Of a stretch of DNA of 64,000 nucleotides, positions 25,905 to 34,020 are shown one piece after another. Positions within the stretch are counted from its first letter, which is position 1; each line of letters starts with the position of its first letter. A program made the translations under genes and the position numbers. The notes under the pieces were generated by a model. That model was not told where the DNA came from. It did not search any database and saw only the letters and a program-made list of their open reading frames with translations. The stretch covers positions 1,922,001-1,986,000 of the forward strand of contig NZ_CP132957.1 in the NCBI RefSeq assembly GCF_030863805.1. Reading direction: 5' to 3'. Source of the DNA: Kineothrix sp. MB12-C1. GTDB lineage: Bacteria > Bacillota > Clostridia > Lachnospirales > Lachnospiraceae.

Positions 25905-26567
25905 ATGTCTGATTTTACGATTTTAGCTGTTAACACATTTTCTGCATATATAGGAGCTATTCCTTTGCTTATTATACTCCAAATATTTTTTTGGAAGTAT
26001 AAGCTACCCAAGCGTCATCAGTTTGGGCTCTATATCTATTCCCTTGCTATCTGCGTAATTTTAATGGCAACGGATACACCATCCCTATATCAGCTCAATT
26101 TTTACCCGGCATTTAACCTAATTCCTTTTTATAACTTTACCTATACACTGGAACATTATATTCAGAGTTTTCTGGTATTCATCCCTATCGGATTACTGCT
26201 CCCCACCTTATGGAAGCAATTTCAGCCGGCGAAAGAGACGATCACCTATGCTGTTATCTTTTCCATTCTCATTGAGGTATCACAGATATTCTGCCTTGCC
26301 ACTACGGCAACAACAGATATTACCGATATCATTATGAATGTCCTGGGAGCACTAACGGGATATTTTATCTTCCTTCAAGTGAAAGATATGCGCTTTATGG
26401 GGCGTATGTGCTTAGATGCGAACGATAGGCTTCATCAGAACCTGGCACGATGGGAAGTTTATATTTACTTTTTCACACCGTGGTCCATCACATTCCTTTT
26501 GGCTCCCTTTATTTCCAATGCCATCTGGGATTTCTTATGGGAAGCAGTGATAGGTATCCCTATGTAA
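25905..26567 (+). CDS. VanZ-family membrane protein
   Basis: 220 aa from ATG 25905 with AGGAGGAG 5 nt upstream (an in-frame ATG at 25842 has no SD). Five membrane segments. The VanZ signature is LNFYPAFNLIPFYN then HYIQSFLVFIPIGLLLPTLWK, and EVSQIFCLATTATTDITDIIMNVLGALTGY. VanZ gives low-level teicoplanin resistance in enterococci; most family members are uncharacterised. Standalone gene, convergent with the next gene 9 nt away. Confidence 0.88.
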   Translation: MSDFTILAVNTFSAYIGAIPLLIILQIFFWKYKLPKRHQFGLYIYSLAICVILMATDTPSLYQLNFYPAFNLIPFYNFTYTLEHYIQSFLVFIPIGLLLPTLWKQFQPAKETITYAVIFSILIEVSQIFCLATTATTDITDIIMNVLGALTGYFIFLQVKDMRFMGRMCLDANDRLHQNLARWEVYIYFFTPWSITFLLAPFISNAIWDFLWEAVIGIPM

Positions 26568-26576
26568 TTACCTTTA

Positions 26577-27941
26577 TCAATGATTAATTACCTCGTTAAT
26601 GCAGCTTGCTGCCTTTACTGCGCCGAGGTGATTCACATTGGCGTAATCGGCGAAGCAGCAATCCGGAAGTTCCACCTGCAGCATATCCACAACTTCTGCT
26701 TCATATTTTTGGCATAGCTCCTTCACGAATGCAGTCAGCTCCTCATAGTAAGACTGCTGCATATGCTCTTTATACCATTTTGTATATGGCGGAAGGAAGA
26801 AGATTACTTTGATTCCCTTCCCCTGACAAAAACGGGCATATCCTTCGAGCAACACCTTATTTTCCAATACAATATCCATAAAAGGCCTATTGTATAATTC
26901 ACTGATTTCTCTCTGATTCATACTCAGCATCTCTTTCGGGCATGTTGCTTCATCGAAAATATCCATTCCTTCTTCGTTCTCAGCCTTCGCACCTTTCTCA
27001 AAGACTTCATACCATCTATCCATATCCGCTTCATCAAAATACTGCATAATCTTCTGCTCCTCAGATTCATATAAATCAATAAAATGATCTGCATCCTCGC
27101 AGTTATGCATTGTTTTCACAATGGGATAATAAGCAAGGCAGCGTCTCCATTCTACCTTAGACTTAGAAGCATCGTACCGAAGCGAATATGGAGCCAAACC
27201 GACAATCGCATATTTAATATTCGGCAGTACCTCAAGCGCATGACAGAACATTTCGAAATCATAGAAAATATCCTGTGCTGTGTTCGCCAGCGAGATCGAC
27301 TTCGTATGCAGTAGTTTACTGCTTATCGCATTTCTAACATTGGTGCCCCCGGTTATGATGCACTTTACCTTCTCATCACGCTTCCTTTTGAAATCCATAT
27401 ATACTTCATAAAAGGAGGGATAAACCACATATTTATACTTTAAGTAATCCCATACCTTAATCATTTTCTCTTTTGATTCTATCGCAGGAAGATCATATAT
27501 TTTCAGCGGCTCATCGCAAAGTATGTACAAATCATATTCATTCATATATGCAGGATGCAATGCATGCCAATCGAATACACAATAGTTCTTCCTTAGTTTC
27601 TCTTTGATATCTTCTGCCAGCCAATTATCACCGTAAATGACACATTTCAGGCCCCTCAGACTACGATTGATACTCAATATCTCCTTTAAAATTCTATGAT
27701 ATCCGCAAATGCATTCTTCGTTGATAGCCTCTTGTCCTAACTCATGAAAAAAAGCCTCTATTACAGCCTTAAGCTGCTTCTTACGGGAATCAGTAAGGTG
27801 AATAAGTCCTCCGGCGTAAGACGCTATTTTCTTCAACTCCTTAGAACGAATATCTCTTCCTAAGTTAATATTTAAAACCATAGTGAGCGCAGAATCCAAC
27901 GCCGATAAATTAAACTCTGACGATAATTTTATACCTTCCAT
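26577..27941 (-). CDS. SGNH-hydrolase-like protein with cofactor-like N-terminal domain
   Basis: 454 aa from ATG 27941 with GGAAGG 7 nt upstream. Residues about 95-185 (LKCVIYGDNWLAEDIKEKL to WDYLKYKYV) look like a Rossmann-type half. Residues about 195-455 resemble SGNH/DltD-type acyl hydrolases: block I IITGGTNVRNAISS, a middle IVGLAPYSLRYDASKS and a final FADYANVNHLGAVKAASCINEVI with the candidate catalytic His. The usual block-I Ser is replaced by Thr, so activity is uncertain. No signal peptide. I infer sugar or cell-surface acyl modification; the family is not securely known to me. Confidence 0.5.
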   Translation of the reverse strand: MEGIKLSSEFNLSALDSALTMVLNINLGRDIRSKELKKIASYAGGLIHLTDSRKKQLKAVIEAFFHELGQEAINEECICGYHRILKEILSINRSLRGLKCVIYGDNWLAEDIKEKLRKNYCVFDWHALHPAYMNEYDLYILCDEPLKIYDLPAIESKEKMIKVWDYLKYKYVVYPSFYEVYMDFKRKRDEKVKCIITGGTNVRNAISSKLLHTKSISLANTAQDIFYDFEMFCHALEVLPNIKYAIVGLAPYSLRYDASKSKVEWRRCLAYYPIVKTMHNCEDADHFIDLYESEEQKIMQYFDEADMDRWYEVFEKGAKAENEEGMDIFDEATCPKEMLSMNQREISELYNRPFMDIVLENKVLLEGYARFCQGKGIKVIFFLPPYTKWYKEHMQQSYYEELTAFVKELCQKYEAEVVDMLQVELPDCCFADYANVNHLGAVKAASCINEVINH

Positions 27942-28060
27942 TTCAGTGCCTTCCGTTTCTTCTCTTACTATATTCCTATTCATTCTTATAGTCTATCATA
28001 GACCTTATAAGCTTTCAATGTTAACCGAATTTCACATTCATGTCTTCTATAAAAATGGAA

Positions 28061-28125
28061 AAATCCGATTACCAAATTATTGACCGTTTAACTAATTTGT
28101 TGTCAATAATCCTGCAATCGGATTT
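28061..28125 (-). terminator. Nested-hairpin terminator downstream of xylB
   Basis: AAATCCGATT (28061-28070) pairs with AATCGGATTT (28116-28125); within it ATTATTGAC and GTCAATAAT form a second stem. It lies just past the xylB stop. Confidence 0.65.
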
Positions 28126-28149
28126 ATCATTTATAGTAAATACGCAATA

Positions 28150-29631
28150 TTAGTTCATGAAAGCTTCATTCTGCTTGTAAAGCTTCCCGTATTTCTCGTA
28201 TAGCTCACGATATATCTTCGCATTCTCCCTATTGGGTTCATATACCTTATCCCTGAAGCTTACGAAGCGTTCACATGCTTCCTCGACACTTTGAAATATT
28301 CCGGTTCCCACACCGGCCATGATACATGCACCCAGGCAAGCCTGTTCACCTACTTCACATACCGTTACCCTTTTCTCAAAGATATCAGCCTGTATCTGAA
28401 GCCATTCATCACTGGAGGCTCCTCCGCCGGAAGCAATAATAGTATCCCCGCTTATTCCCAGCTCATCAAAAATTGTCAGAGAATCTTTTAAGCTAAAGGT
28501 AACACCTTCTAATACCGACCTGACAAAGTATTTCCGGTCGTGGGATAATGTAATACCGAAGAACATTCCTTTCGCAGAAGGATTCATGTGAGGTGTTCTC
28601 TCACCTGTCAGATAGGGAAGGTATATAAGCCCCTTACTCCCCGCTTCCGCCTCTCCTGCCATTTTACTGAGTTCTTTGAAGTTTTCTACTTCTAATACCT
28701 TATTTTTCAGCCAGTTTAACGACATACCGCTGCAAAGTGTTGCCCCCATTATCGTGTAACCCTTTTGAATTCCGTGGCAAAATGTATGGGTACGTAGCTC
28801 CTTATCGTATATCGGTTTATCTATGTAAGTAGATATCTGGCCTCCTGTTCCAATATTGGAAATAATGGTACCCGGACGAAAGCACCCGTTTCCTATGCTC
28901 TGTGCCGGCTGATCACCTGCACCATATACTACAGGTATCCCTTCTTTTAAGCCGGTTTCTTCCGCGCACTGCTTCGTTACATATCCGGCAATTTCATCCG
29001 CTTCGTTACATTCCGGAAAAATATCTCTGGGAAATCCGAATCGATCGATCATATCCCATGCCCATTCTCTCTTCGGCGTATTGAAAATAGCAGTAGAGGA
29101 GGCATCCGACATCTCCGTACCGATATTCCCGGTTATTTTCATTCGAATATAATCCTTAGGTAACATTACATGTCCTATTTTCTCGAATATCTCTTTTTCA
29201 TTTTCCTTTACCCATAGAAGAGAAGGAAAAGCGAAACCTGTAAATACACGGTTGCAAAAAACTGTCCCCATCTCTTCTGTGCTCATATTCTGCTGTATGA
29301 GAGAAAGTTCCTCACGAGAACGTTGGTCCAGCCACAATATTGCAGGACGTAATGGTTTTCCTTCTTTATCGGTAAGTACCAGACCGTGCATCTGCCCGGA
29401 AAAGCCTATCGCTGCAATTCGTGCGAAGCTGTCCGGATACTTATCTTTTAACCTGTTAAGTATAGCCTTAGCCGCATTCCACCATACTTCCGGCGACTGC
29501 TCCGCATAGTTCATTTGCGGAATATCCACCTCATACTTTTGCGTCTCGACTGCCGTCTCCTTATTCTCACAATCAAGAAGCATTGCTTTCACACTGGAGG
29601 TACCAAGATCAATTCCTAATATTACTGACAT
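28150..29631 (-). CDS. xylB: Xylulokinase
   Basis: 493 aa from ATG 29631, with AAAGGAAG 4 nt upstream. FGGY kinase that phosphorylates D-xylulose to D-xylulose 5-phosphate. Phosphate-1 motif LGIDLGTSSVKAMLLD, GHVMLPKDYIRMKITG, VVYGAGDQPAQSIGNG and FGGY-type C-terminal ASGGGASSDEWLQIQADIF (ATP-binding) are in place. WLDQRSREE and CNEADEIAG fit the xylulokinase branch. D-lyxose isomerase (35729-36409) makes its substrate, but that gene is 6 kb away. An RbsC-like permease relic lies just upstream, suggesting a lost transporter operon. Confidence 0.95.
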   Translation of the reverse strand: MSVILGIDLGTSSVKAMLLDCENKETAVETQKYEVDIPQMNYAEQSPEVWWNAAKAILNRLKDKYPDSFARIAAIGFSGQMHGLVLTDKEGKPLRPAILWLDQRSREELSLIQQNMSTEEMGTVFCNRVFTGFAFPSLLWVKENEKEIFEKIGHVMLPKDYIRMKITGNIGTEMSDASSTAIFNTPKREWAWDMIDRFGFPRDIFPECNEADEIAGYVTKQCAEETGLKEGIPVVYGAGDQPAQSIGNGCFRPGTIISNIGTGGQISTYIDKPIYDKELRTHTFCHGIQKGYTIMGATLCSGMSLNWLKNKVLEVENFKELSKMAGEAEAGSKGLIYLPYLTGERTPHMNPSAKGMFFGITLSHDRKYFVRSVLEGVTFSLKDSLTIFDELGISGDTIIASGGGASSDEWLQIQADIFEKRVTVCEVGEQACLGACIMAGVGTGIFQSVEEACERFVSFRDKVYEPNRENAKIYRELYEKYGKLYKQNEAFMN

Positions 29632-29650
29632 AACGCTTCCTTTCTGTTTC

Positions 29651-29794
29651 TCACTCTCTCTGCTTTTTAATATAGCCAACAAACATGGCTGTCGTCCTCG
29701 TTCCACCGAGCACTACCGCGGAAATGACATCCATCTTTGTACCTTCACCTACATTAAACTGTGCGGAAAAGGTTCTCGCAGAACTTAGAATACC
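29651..29794 (-). pseudogene. Relic of an RbsC-type sugar permease gene
   Basis: In one frame the minus strand reads GILSSARTFSAQFNVGEGTKMDVISAVVLGGT, matching the conserved RbsC stretch GxxLxSRxxSAQPNAGxGYELDVIAAVVLGGTS, then drifts into unrelated residues and a TGA at 29651. About 48 codons; a stop precedes the fragment. It ends 20 nt before the xylB start. No start or SD. Confidence 0.6.
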
Positions 29795-29913
29795 TCAAAA
29801 TATTCTACCACTTCCAATAAAGATAAACAACTCACCATCTACGAGGGCTGTTGTTGAATTCGTATAGATACGGGTGAATTCTCTACTTAATATTCATCAT
29901 AGCTAATAGCACA

Positions 29914-29943
29914 GTAAATGGGTAGACCTATTGAACAGTTTCC
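29914..29943 (+). repeat. 27-nt-family intergenic repeat, copy 2
   Basis: GTAAATG, seven nt, then CCTATTGAACAGTTTCC, related to the copies at 24823, 32975 and 46409. Confidence 0.5.
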
Positions 29944-29961
29944 AAATTTCTATAAATCCAA

Positions 29962-29993
29962 AAATGGAATCTGCAATATTGCAGATTCCATTT
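29962..29993 (-). terminator. Terminator of the AgrD-like gene
   Basis: Perfect 16-bp inverted repeat (29962-29977 with 29978-29993, essentially no unpaired loop beyond the turn) followed on the minus strand by TTTTT. It lies 43 nt past the stop of the small gene. Confidence 0.82.
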
Positions 29994-30036
29994 ATCTCAA
30001 CCCCTAACATGAAAAAGACTCTTGTCTTTTTGCCTA

Positions 30037-30198
30037 TTATTTATCTATTTCCTTATTCAAAAACTCTTGTCTTACACTTTCCGGCATTTTTACTTCGTGA
30101 GCTAAAAGTGGTACACTCTTTCCAACCGTGTTCTTTGCCGTGTTACATGCTAAATCCATAATCTTGTTTGCTATTACCTTTTCTGTTCTTTCTTTCAT
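30037..30198 (-). CDS. AgrD-like cyclic-lactone autoinducer precursor (candidate)
   Basis: 53 aa from ATG 30198 (SD AAAGGGG 8 nt upstream; an in-frame ATG at 30204 is possible). An N-terminal amphipathic helix (KVIANKIMDLACNTAKNTV) precedes GKSVPLLAHEVKMPESVRQE. The tail resembles AgrD tails (DEVEVPKEL in staphylococci, hEPKxPexL in clostridia); the ring residue would be Ser28 rather than Cys, giving a lactone. It lies divergently next to AgrC- and AgrA-like genes, with its own terminator. No AgrB processing protease gene is in the window, which weakens the call or implies an unlinked processor. Confidence 0.5.
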   Translation of the reverse strand: MKERTEKVIANKIMDLACNTAKNTVGKSVPLLAHEVKMPESVRQEFLNKEIDK

Positions 30199-30431
30199 GC
30201 TCATAACCCCTTTCTCAGTTGTATACAAGGTATCTTAGTATCTGTGATATATTATAATTCATTTTCAAAGTTATGGTGCAATTTGGTAACAAACGTCCTG
30301 TTTTTTGCGTTTTACGTCGTATTTTCCGTTTTCTAGTAATATGTCTTTACTGAATTATATGAAAATGATATGATGAATACATTAAAATCTATTGAATTTA
30401 TAAAGATTTTATCATTTAGGGGGAATATTTT

Positions 30432-31775
30432 ATGAACGTTAATCTGTCATTTATTCTAATCTCATTGCTTAATTCATTGGTATTTGTAGCCGCGATGACT
30501 AACCTCCTTATAGTTCCCCTCCGTCTAATTAATAAAGTATTTATCTATTTCTACATTTTATTATGTCAACTTTTTTTCGGACCACAGTTGGGACAAAATA
30601 TTATTATCTTTACAATCGGCGGGGCCCTTCTCATTATTGCTGCTTCCAATAAGCATTATATTATCAACCCTCTCTTTGCTTTGTCAGGATATTTACTTTC
30701 CATATTTATAAATTATATATTAATTGCTTTTTTAAACCTATTTCAATTTACAGTTGCTGATTTATATTCACGAGATTCTTATCTTTTTACCTTTGTAATT
30801 ATTTATTCAATCATCACATGTATTATTTCGTTTTTTTTAGGAAAATATTTAAGACTCCTATATACGGAGCAAAAAGTGATATTTTCTAAGGAAATGCTGC
30901 TTCTGCTTGCCGCGGAGATTGCCATTTGTGCATTTGTTTTCACCTACAATATCATTCAGGGAGAACGAGAAGGATATCCTGCAAAGGTGATTTACTTTAA
31001 TACAATACTTTTTAGCGCTTTCTTTATTATTACCTTAATTATTTTTCTCTTCTCCCTTCGCATTATGTATAAGAATCAGAAACTGCAATCTCTCAATCAG
31101 GAAAAGCAAGCTCTGGAAGAATATATGGAGAAAATTGAAGATTTATACCAGGATATGCGAATCTTTAAACATGATTATATTAACCTTCTCTCCACCATGC
31201 AGTATTGTATAGATAATGATGATATCCATAACTTGAAGATTCTATTCAGAACTAAGATTCTTCCCAGCAGTAAGCAGCTTACGAACAAAGATGCCACCAT
31301 TGGCAAGTTAAGTAATATTAGAATTCTGGAATTGAAGGGTATTTTATATGCCAAGCTAATTTCCGCTATGAATCAACAATTAGATATTACTTTGGAAATT
31401 CAGGAGGAAATTAACTCTATATCCATGGATATGCTCGATTTATCCAGAATCATAGGTATCTTCATGGATAATGCTATAGAGGCAGCCAGAATATCCGAGG
31501 ATAAGAATCTAGTCGTCCTTGTTATTAATAGCGAGGAATCCATAACTATCGTAATATCGAACTCCACTCCCGATATAAATATCGATCTGGATAATATTTA
31601 TAAGAAAGATATAACATCTAAAAAAGGCCATACCGGCCTTGGACTTTACAGCGTAAGAAAAATATTGAACAAATACAATAATATAATACATTCTACGAAT
31701 TATAACTATCATATTTTTACACAGACACTAGAGATATGTACACAATACGATATGAGAGAGGTAACTTCGAGTTGA
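30432..31775 (+). CDS. AgrC-like sensor histidine kinase (GHKL)
   Basis: 447 aa from ATG 30432 with TTAGGGGGAA upstream. About seven N-terminal membrane segments (residues 5-215) precede a cytoplasmic kinase: the H-box IFKHDYINLLSTMQYCI near residue 252, the N-box IIGIFMDNAIEAARI near 340 and the G-box KKGHTGLGLYSVRKIL near 400. This is the layout of AgrC/ComD-type peptide-pheromone sensors, with no separate extracytoplasmic domain. The response regulator gene overlaps its stop. The 203-nt upstream gap (30229-30431) contains two CGTTTT boxes about 19 nt apart (30308 and 30327) that could be LytTR sites, but this is weak. Confidence 0.9.
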   Translation: MNVNLSFILISLLNSLVFVAAMTNLLIVPLRLINKVFIYFYILLCQLFFGPQLGQNIIIFTIGGALLIIAASNKHYIINPLFALSGYLLSIFINYILIAFLNLFQFTVADLYSRDSYLFTFVIIYSIITCIISFFLGKYLRLLYTEQKVIFSKEMLLLLAAEIAICAFVFTYNIIQGEREGYPAKVIYFNTILFSAFFIITLIIFLFSLRIMYKNQKLQSLNQEKQALEEYMEKIEDLYQDMRIFKHDYINLLSTMQYCIDNDDIHNLKILFRTKILPSSKQLTNKDATIGKLSNIRILELKGILYAKLISAMNQQLDITLEIQEEINSISMDMLDLSRIIGIFMDNAIEAARISEDKNLVVLVINSEESITIVISNSTPDINIDLDNIYKKDITSKKGHTGLGLYSVRKILNKYNNIIHSTNYNYHIFTQTLEICTQYDMREVTSS

Positions 31776-32530
31776 TTCCCATTTACTTATGCGAAGATGA
31801 TAAATTACAGTTAGAAAATTGGGGGAAATTAATTAATAACGCTATCCTTATCCATGAATGGGATATGGGAATAAAGGCTGCCGCTGACAGTCCTGATAAA
31901 TTTCTGAAATTAATAAATAAAACTAAGCCTGAGAATGCCGTTTATTTCCTGGACATCGATTTAAAGAGCCATATGAACGGAATCGAACTCGCTGTGGAAA
32001 TCAGAAAATATGATCCGAGAAGCTTTATTATCTTTATTACCACACACGATGAAATGGCTGTTCATACCTTTAAATATAAGGTAGAACCGCTTGGCTTCAT
32101 TATAAAAGATTCCCCCGATTTCAGAGACCAAATAGCAGACTGCCTGCAAAATGTTTACGAAAAATATCAAGTGCCTAAGAATCCTGTAACGGATGTACTT
32201 ACCATCCGTATGGAATGCAAGCTGTTGATCATACCTTATGATGAAATTTATTACATTGAACCATCCGCCCAATCTCACCGGATACGGCTGCACAAGCAAT
32301 ATGAAATACTGGAATTCTCATCTTCTCTGACCGAAATCAAGTCTAAACTCGATTATCGGTTTATGACATGTCACAAATCTTACATTGTGAACTGTCATCA
32401 TATTTCCAGAGTCGATAAGAAGAATTATACCGTTTATTTTAATAATGGTAAGAAATGCTCCTGTTCTGTACGGCTATGCAATCAATTATGCAAAAAGTTG
32501 GATGAATTAACGGCACTTAACTCCTTTTAA
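31772..32530 (+). CDS. AgrA-like LytTR response regulator
   Basis: 252 aa from TTG 31772 (MIPIYLCEDD), overlapping the kinase stop as TTGA; the longer ATG frame from 31736 is inside the kinase and less likely. Receiver domain residues 1-125: acidic pair CEDD, phospho-acceptor Asp in FLDIDL, TTHDE and the K-like switch region. Residues about 150-250 are a LytTR DNA-binding domain (ECKLLIIPYDEIYYIEPSAQSHRIRLH, then FMTCHKSYIVNCHHISRV and NGKKCSCSVR). Its 3' end overlaps the convergent gene by 14 nt. Confidence 0.92.
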   Translation: MIPIYLCEDDKLQLENWGKLINNAILIHEWDMGIKAAADSPDKFLKLINKTKPENAVYFLDIDLKSHMNGIELAVEIRKYDPRSFIIFITTHDEMAVHTFKYKVEPLGFIIKDSPDFRDQIADCLQNVYEKYQVPKNPVTDVLTIRMECKLLIIPYDEIYYIEPSAQSHRIRLHKQYEILEFSSSLTEIKSKLDYRFMTCHKSYIVNCHHISRVDKKNYTVYFNNGKKCSCSVRLCNQLCKKLDELTALNSF

Positions 32531-32921
32531 CAAATTCCGTGCTACACTTCGGACACCGGACCGCAATTTTACCTTTGCCCTTTGGGATTCTAATTTTCTG
32601 CTTGCAATTAGGACACTTATAAATATGATGTGTCCTACTTTGATTCAGCTTATTTTTTTGCAATGCAAGAAACTTACGAATCCCTTCCGTATGCCTTAGA
32701 AAAAATTGATTTTCTGCATAACGTTTCGTGTAATTTCTAGAAAGTATGCGAAAATAGGAATAAATCAGTACAGCTATAGCTACTCCAAATAAGATATTTC
32801 CTTTTGTAAAAATAGAAATTACCATAATTATCATGGTACTCGCTAATAGAAATCTGTTCAAGGAATCAGGACCGTACACACCGTATCTCCCCTGCATAAA
32901 ACGTATTAATTTTTCTTTCAC
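32517..32921 (-). CDS. Membrane protein with C-terminal zinc ribbon
   Basis: 134 aa from GTG 32921 (SD GGAG 8 nt upstream). Two membrane segments (LLASTMIIMVISIFTKGNILFGVAIAVLIYSYF, residues about 25-60) and a C-terminal zinc ribbon (YKCPNCKQKIRIPKGKGKIAVRCPKCSTEF) of the zinc-ribbon-plus-membrane type. Function unknown. Convergent with the AgrA-like gene, whose last 14 nt it shares. Confidence 0.75.
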   Translation of the reverse strand: MKEKLIRFMQGRYGVYGPDSLNRFLLASTMIIMVISIFTKGNILFGVAIAVLIYSYFRILSRNYTKRYAENQFFLRHTEGIRKFLALQKNKLNQSRTHHIYKCPNCKQKIRIPKGKGKIAVRCPKCSTEFVKRS

Positions 32922-32974
32922 AATCGTTACTCCCATCTATAAACACTGTACTTTTTATTCTTACGGTCCCCACA

Positions 32975-33003
32975 GTAAATGCGCGGCCTGTTGAATAGTT
33001 ACT
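32975..33003 (+). repeat. 27-nt-family intergenic repeat, copy 3
   Basis: GTAAATGCGCGGCCTGTTGA then ATAGTTACT, in the 183-nt gap upstream of the zinc-ribbon gene. Nothing else is visible in this gap. Confidence 0.5.
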
Positions 33004-33104
33004 ACTATTCATTATTAAAGATTATGCACCAAAATACAATAAAAGGATTCACAAATTTCCATTAAAAAAGGCTAAACCTATTCTGTTTTTTAATTTCTTT
33101 ATCT

Positions 33105-33887
33105 TCAGAACGGAAGCTGGCTGATTCCGAGCGCACAAGATATCAAGTATAAAAGCAGGATATGTGCAGGATAAAATGCATAGAAGAGCCATTTGATATT
33201 CCATCCTCTCTGTCCATTATATCTACTAATCGGAATCACTGCAAAAAAGGCAGTAATCTCTGCCAAAGACATTACAGTTAGCGTGGCGCATCCCATTACC
33301 GCCGACAGAGTCTTCTTATTACGGAAATAATACATAACCGCTATGGTAAGTACACCGAAAGCACTATAATCGGTATTCATAAACTCTGCCGCTGCCATTC
33401 CTGCAGCCAGAATCAAGAGATGTAACAGCACACTGAGAGCTTTGTGCAGATTCTGTTTCTCTTCTATCAACCGGAAGCCCATCATCACAAGCAGACCTGC
33501 CAGCAACGTAAAAAATACATTCTGGTATCCCGTGTAGATGAATTTCCCACTAAATGCCAAGTTAAAAGGTATCTCCGAAATAAGTGCAAATAAAAATAAT
33601 CTTCCCGCATACTTTTTCATATTACGGGTATGCATGAATCCCTCTATTAATAGAAAGCAAAAAATCGGAAATCCAATTCTTCCTATAAGGCGAAACACCG
33701 TATCGACTCCATAAAGCATTGCATTTTGTTCCATGGACGCCAGCATAGCATCCACATCCCCCATCATTCCTGCTCCTCGATTCATCATTTCCTTTTCCAA
33801 TATAACTGCACCTATATGATCGATGAACATAGCAATAATTGCAATTAACTTAATCGTACTCCCGGTAATACCCTTCTTTTCTACCAT
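33105..33887 (-). CDS. TraX-family acetylase-like membrane protein
   Basis: 260 aa from ATG 33887 with GGGGAG 8 nt upstream. About eight membrane segments. ITGSTIKLIAIIAMFIDHIGAVIL at the N-terminus, GRIGFPIFCFLLIEGFMHTRNMKKY near residue 90 and EIPFNLAFSG near 120 are the TraX pattern. The family is named for an F-pilin N-acetylase but most members in Firmicutes are chromosomal with unknown substrate. Encoded just upstream of the IS, whose left end is 134 nt away. Confidence 0.85.
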   Translation of the reverse strand: MVEKKGITGSTIKLIAIIAMFIDHIGAVILEKEMMNRGAGMMGDVDAMLASMEQNAMLYGVDTVFRLIGRIGFPIFCFLLIEGFMHTRNMKKYAGRLFLFALISEIPFNLAFSGKFIYTGYQNVFFTLLAGLLVMMGFRLIEEKQNLHKALSVLLHLLILAAGMAAAEFMNTDYSAFGVLTIAVMYYFRNKKTLSAVMGCATLTVMSLAEITAFFAVIPISRYNGQRGWNIKWLFYAFYPAHILLLYLISCALGISQLPF

Positions 33888-34011
33888 ACTGTCTACTCCC
33901 CATGCTTTTTGCAAAGACACGCCCATCCTGTTTGCCGACAGGGTGGGCACTCCTTTTCCTTATTGTTTCACTTTTATTTTAGCATTTTTCCTCCGGGATT
34001 ACAAACCCTTA

Positions 34012-34020
34012 TTCTATCTG
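34012..34020. repeat. Left 9-bp target-site duplication of the IS
   Basis: TTCTATCTG abutting the left IS end; the identical copy is at 35692-35700. Confidence 0.9.

Larger units (their letters stand above)
29795..30036. other. Gap upstream of xylB
   Basis: No gene is visible apart from a few further in-frame codons of possible decayed permease (29800-29870). It holds one copy of the 27-nt repeat family (29914-29943) and the terminator at 29962-29993. I found no clear sigma-A promoter for xylB. Confidence 0.6.

Noticed and set aside
25905-26567. VanZ gene as part of the quorum system
   Set aside because: Clear VanZ signature, own SD, and 3.9 kb away with unrelated genes between.
29632-29720. 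GGTGGAACGAGG upstream of xylB as a T-box riboswitch
   Set aside because: The T-box core GGGTGGNACCGCG is not matched, there is no specifier stem, and the stretch reads in frame as RbsC-type permease remnants (VVLGGTR).
33105-33887. TraX-like membrane protein as the missing AgrB
   Set aside because: It has the TraX motifs and lacks the AgrB catalytic His/Cys arrangement; it is also too long (260 versus about 190-200 aa).
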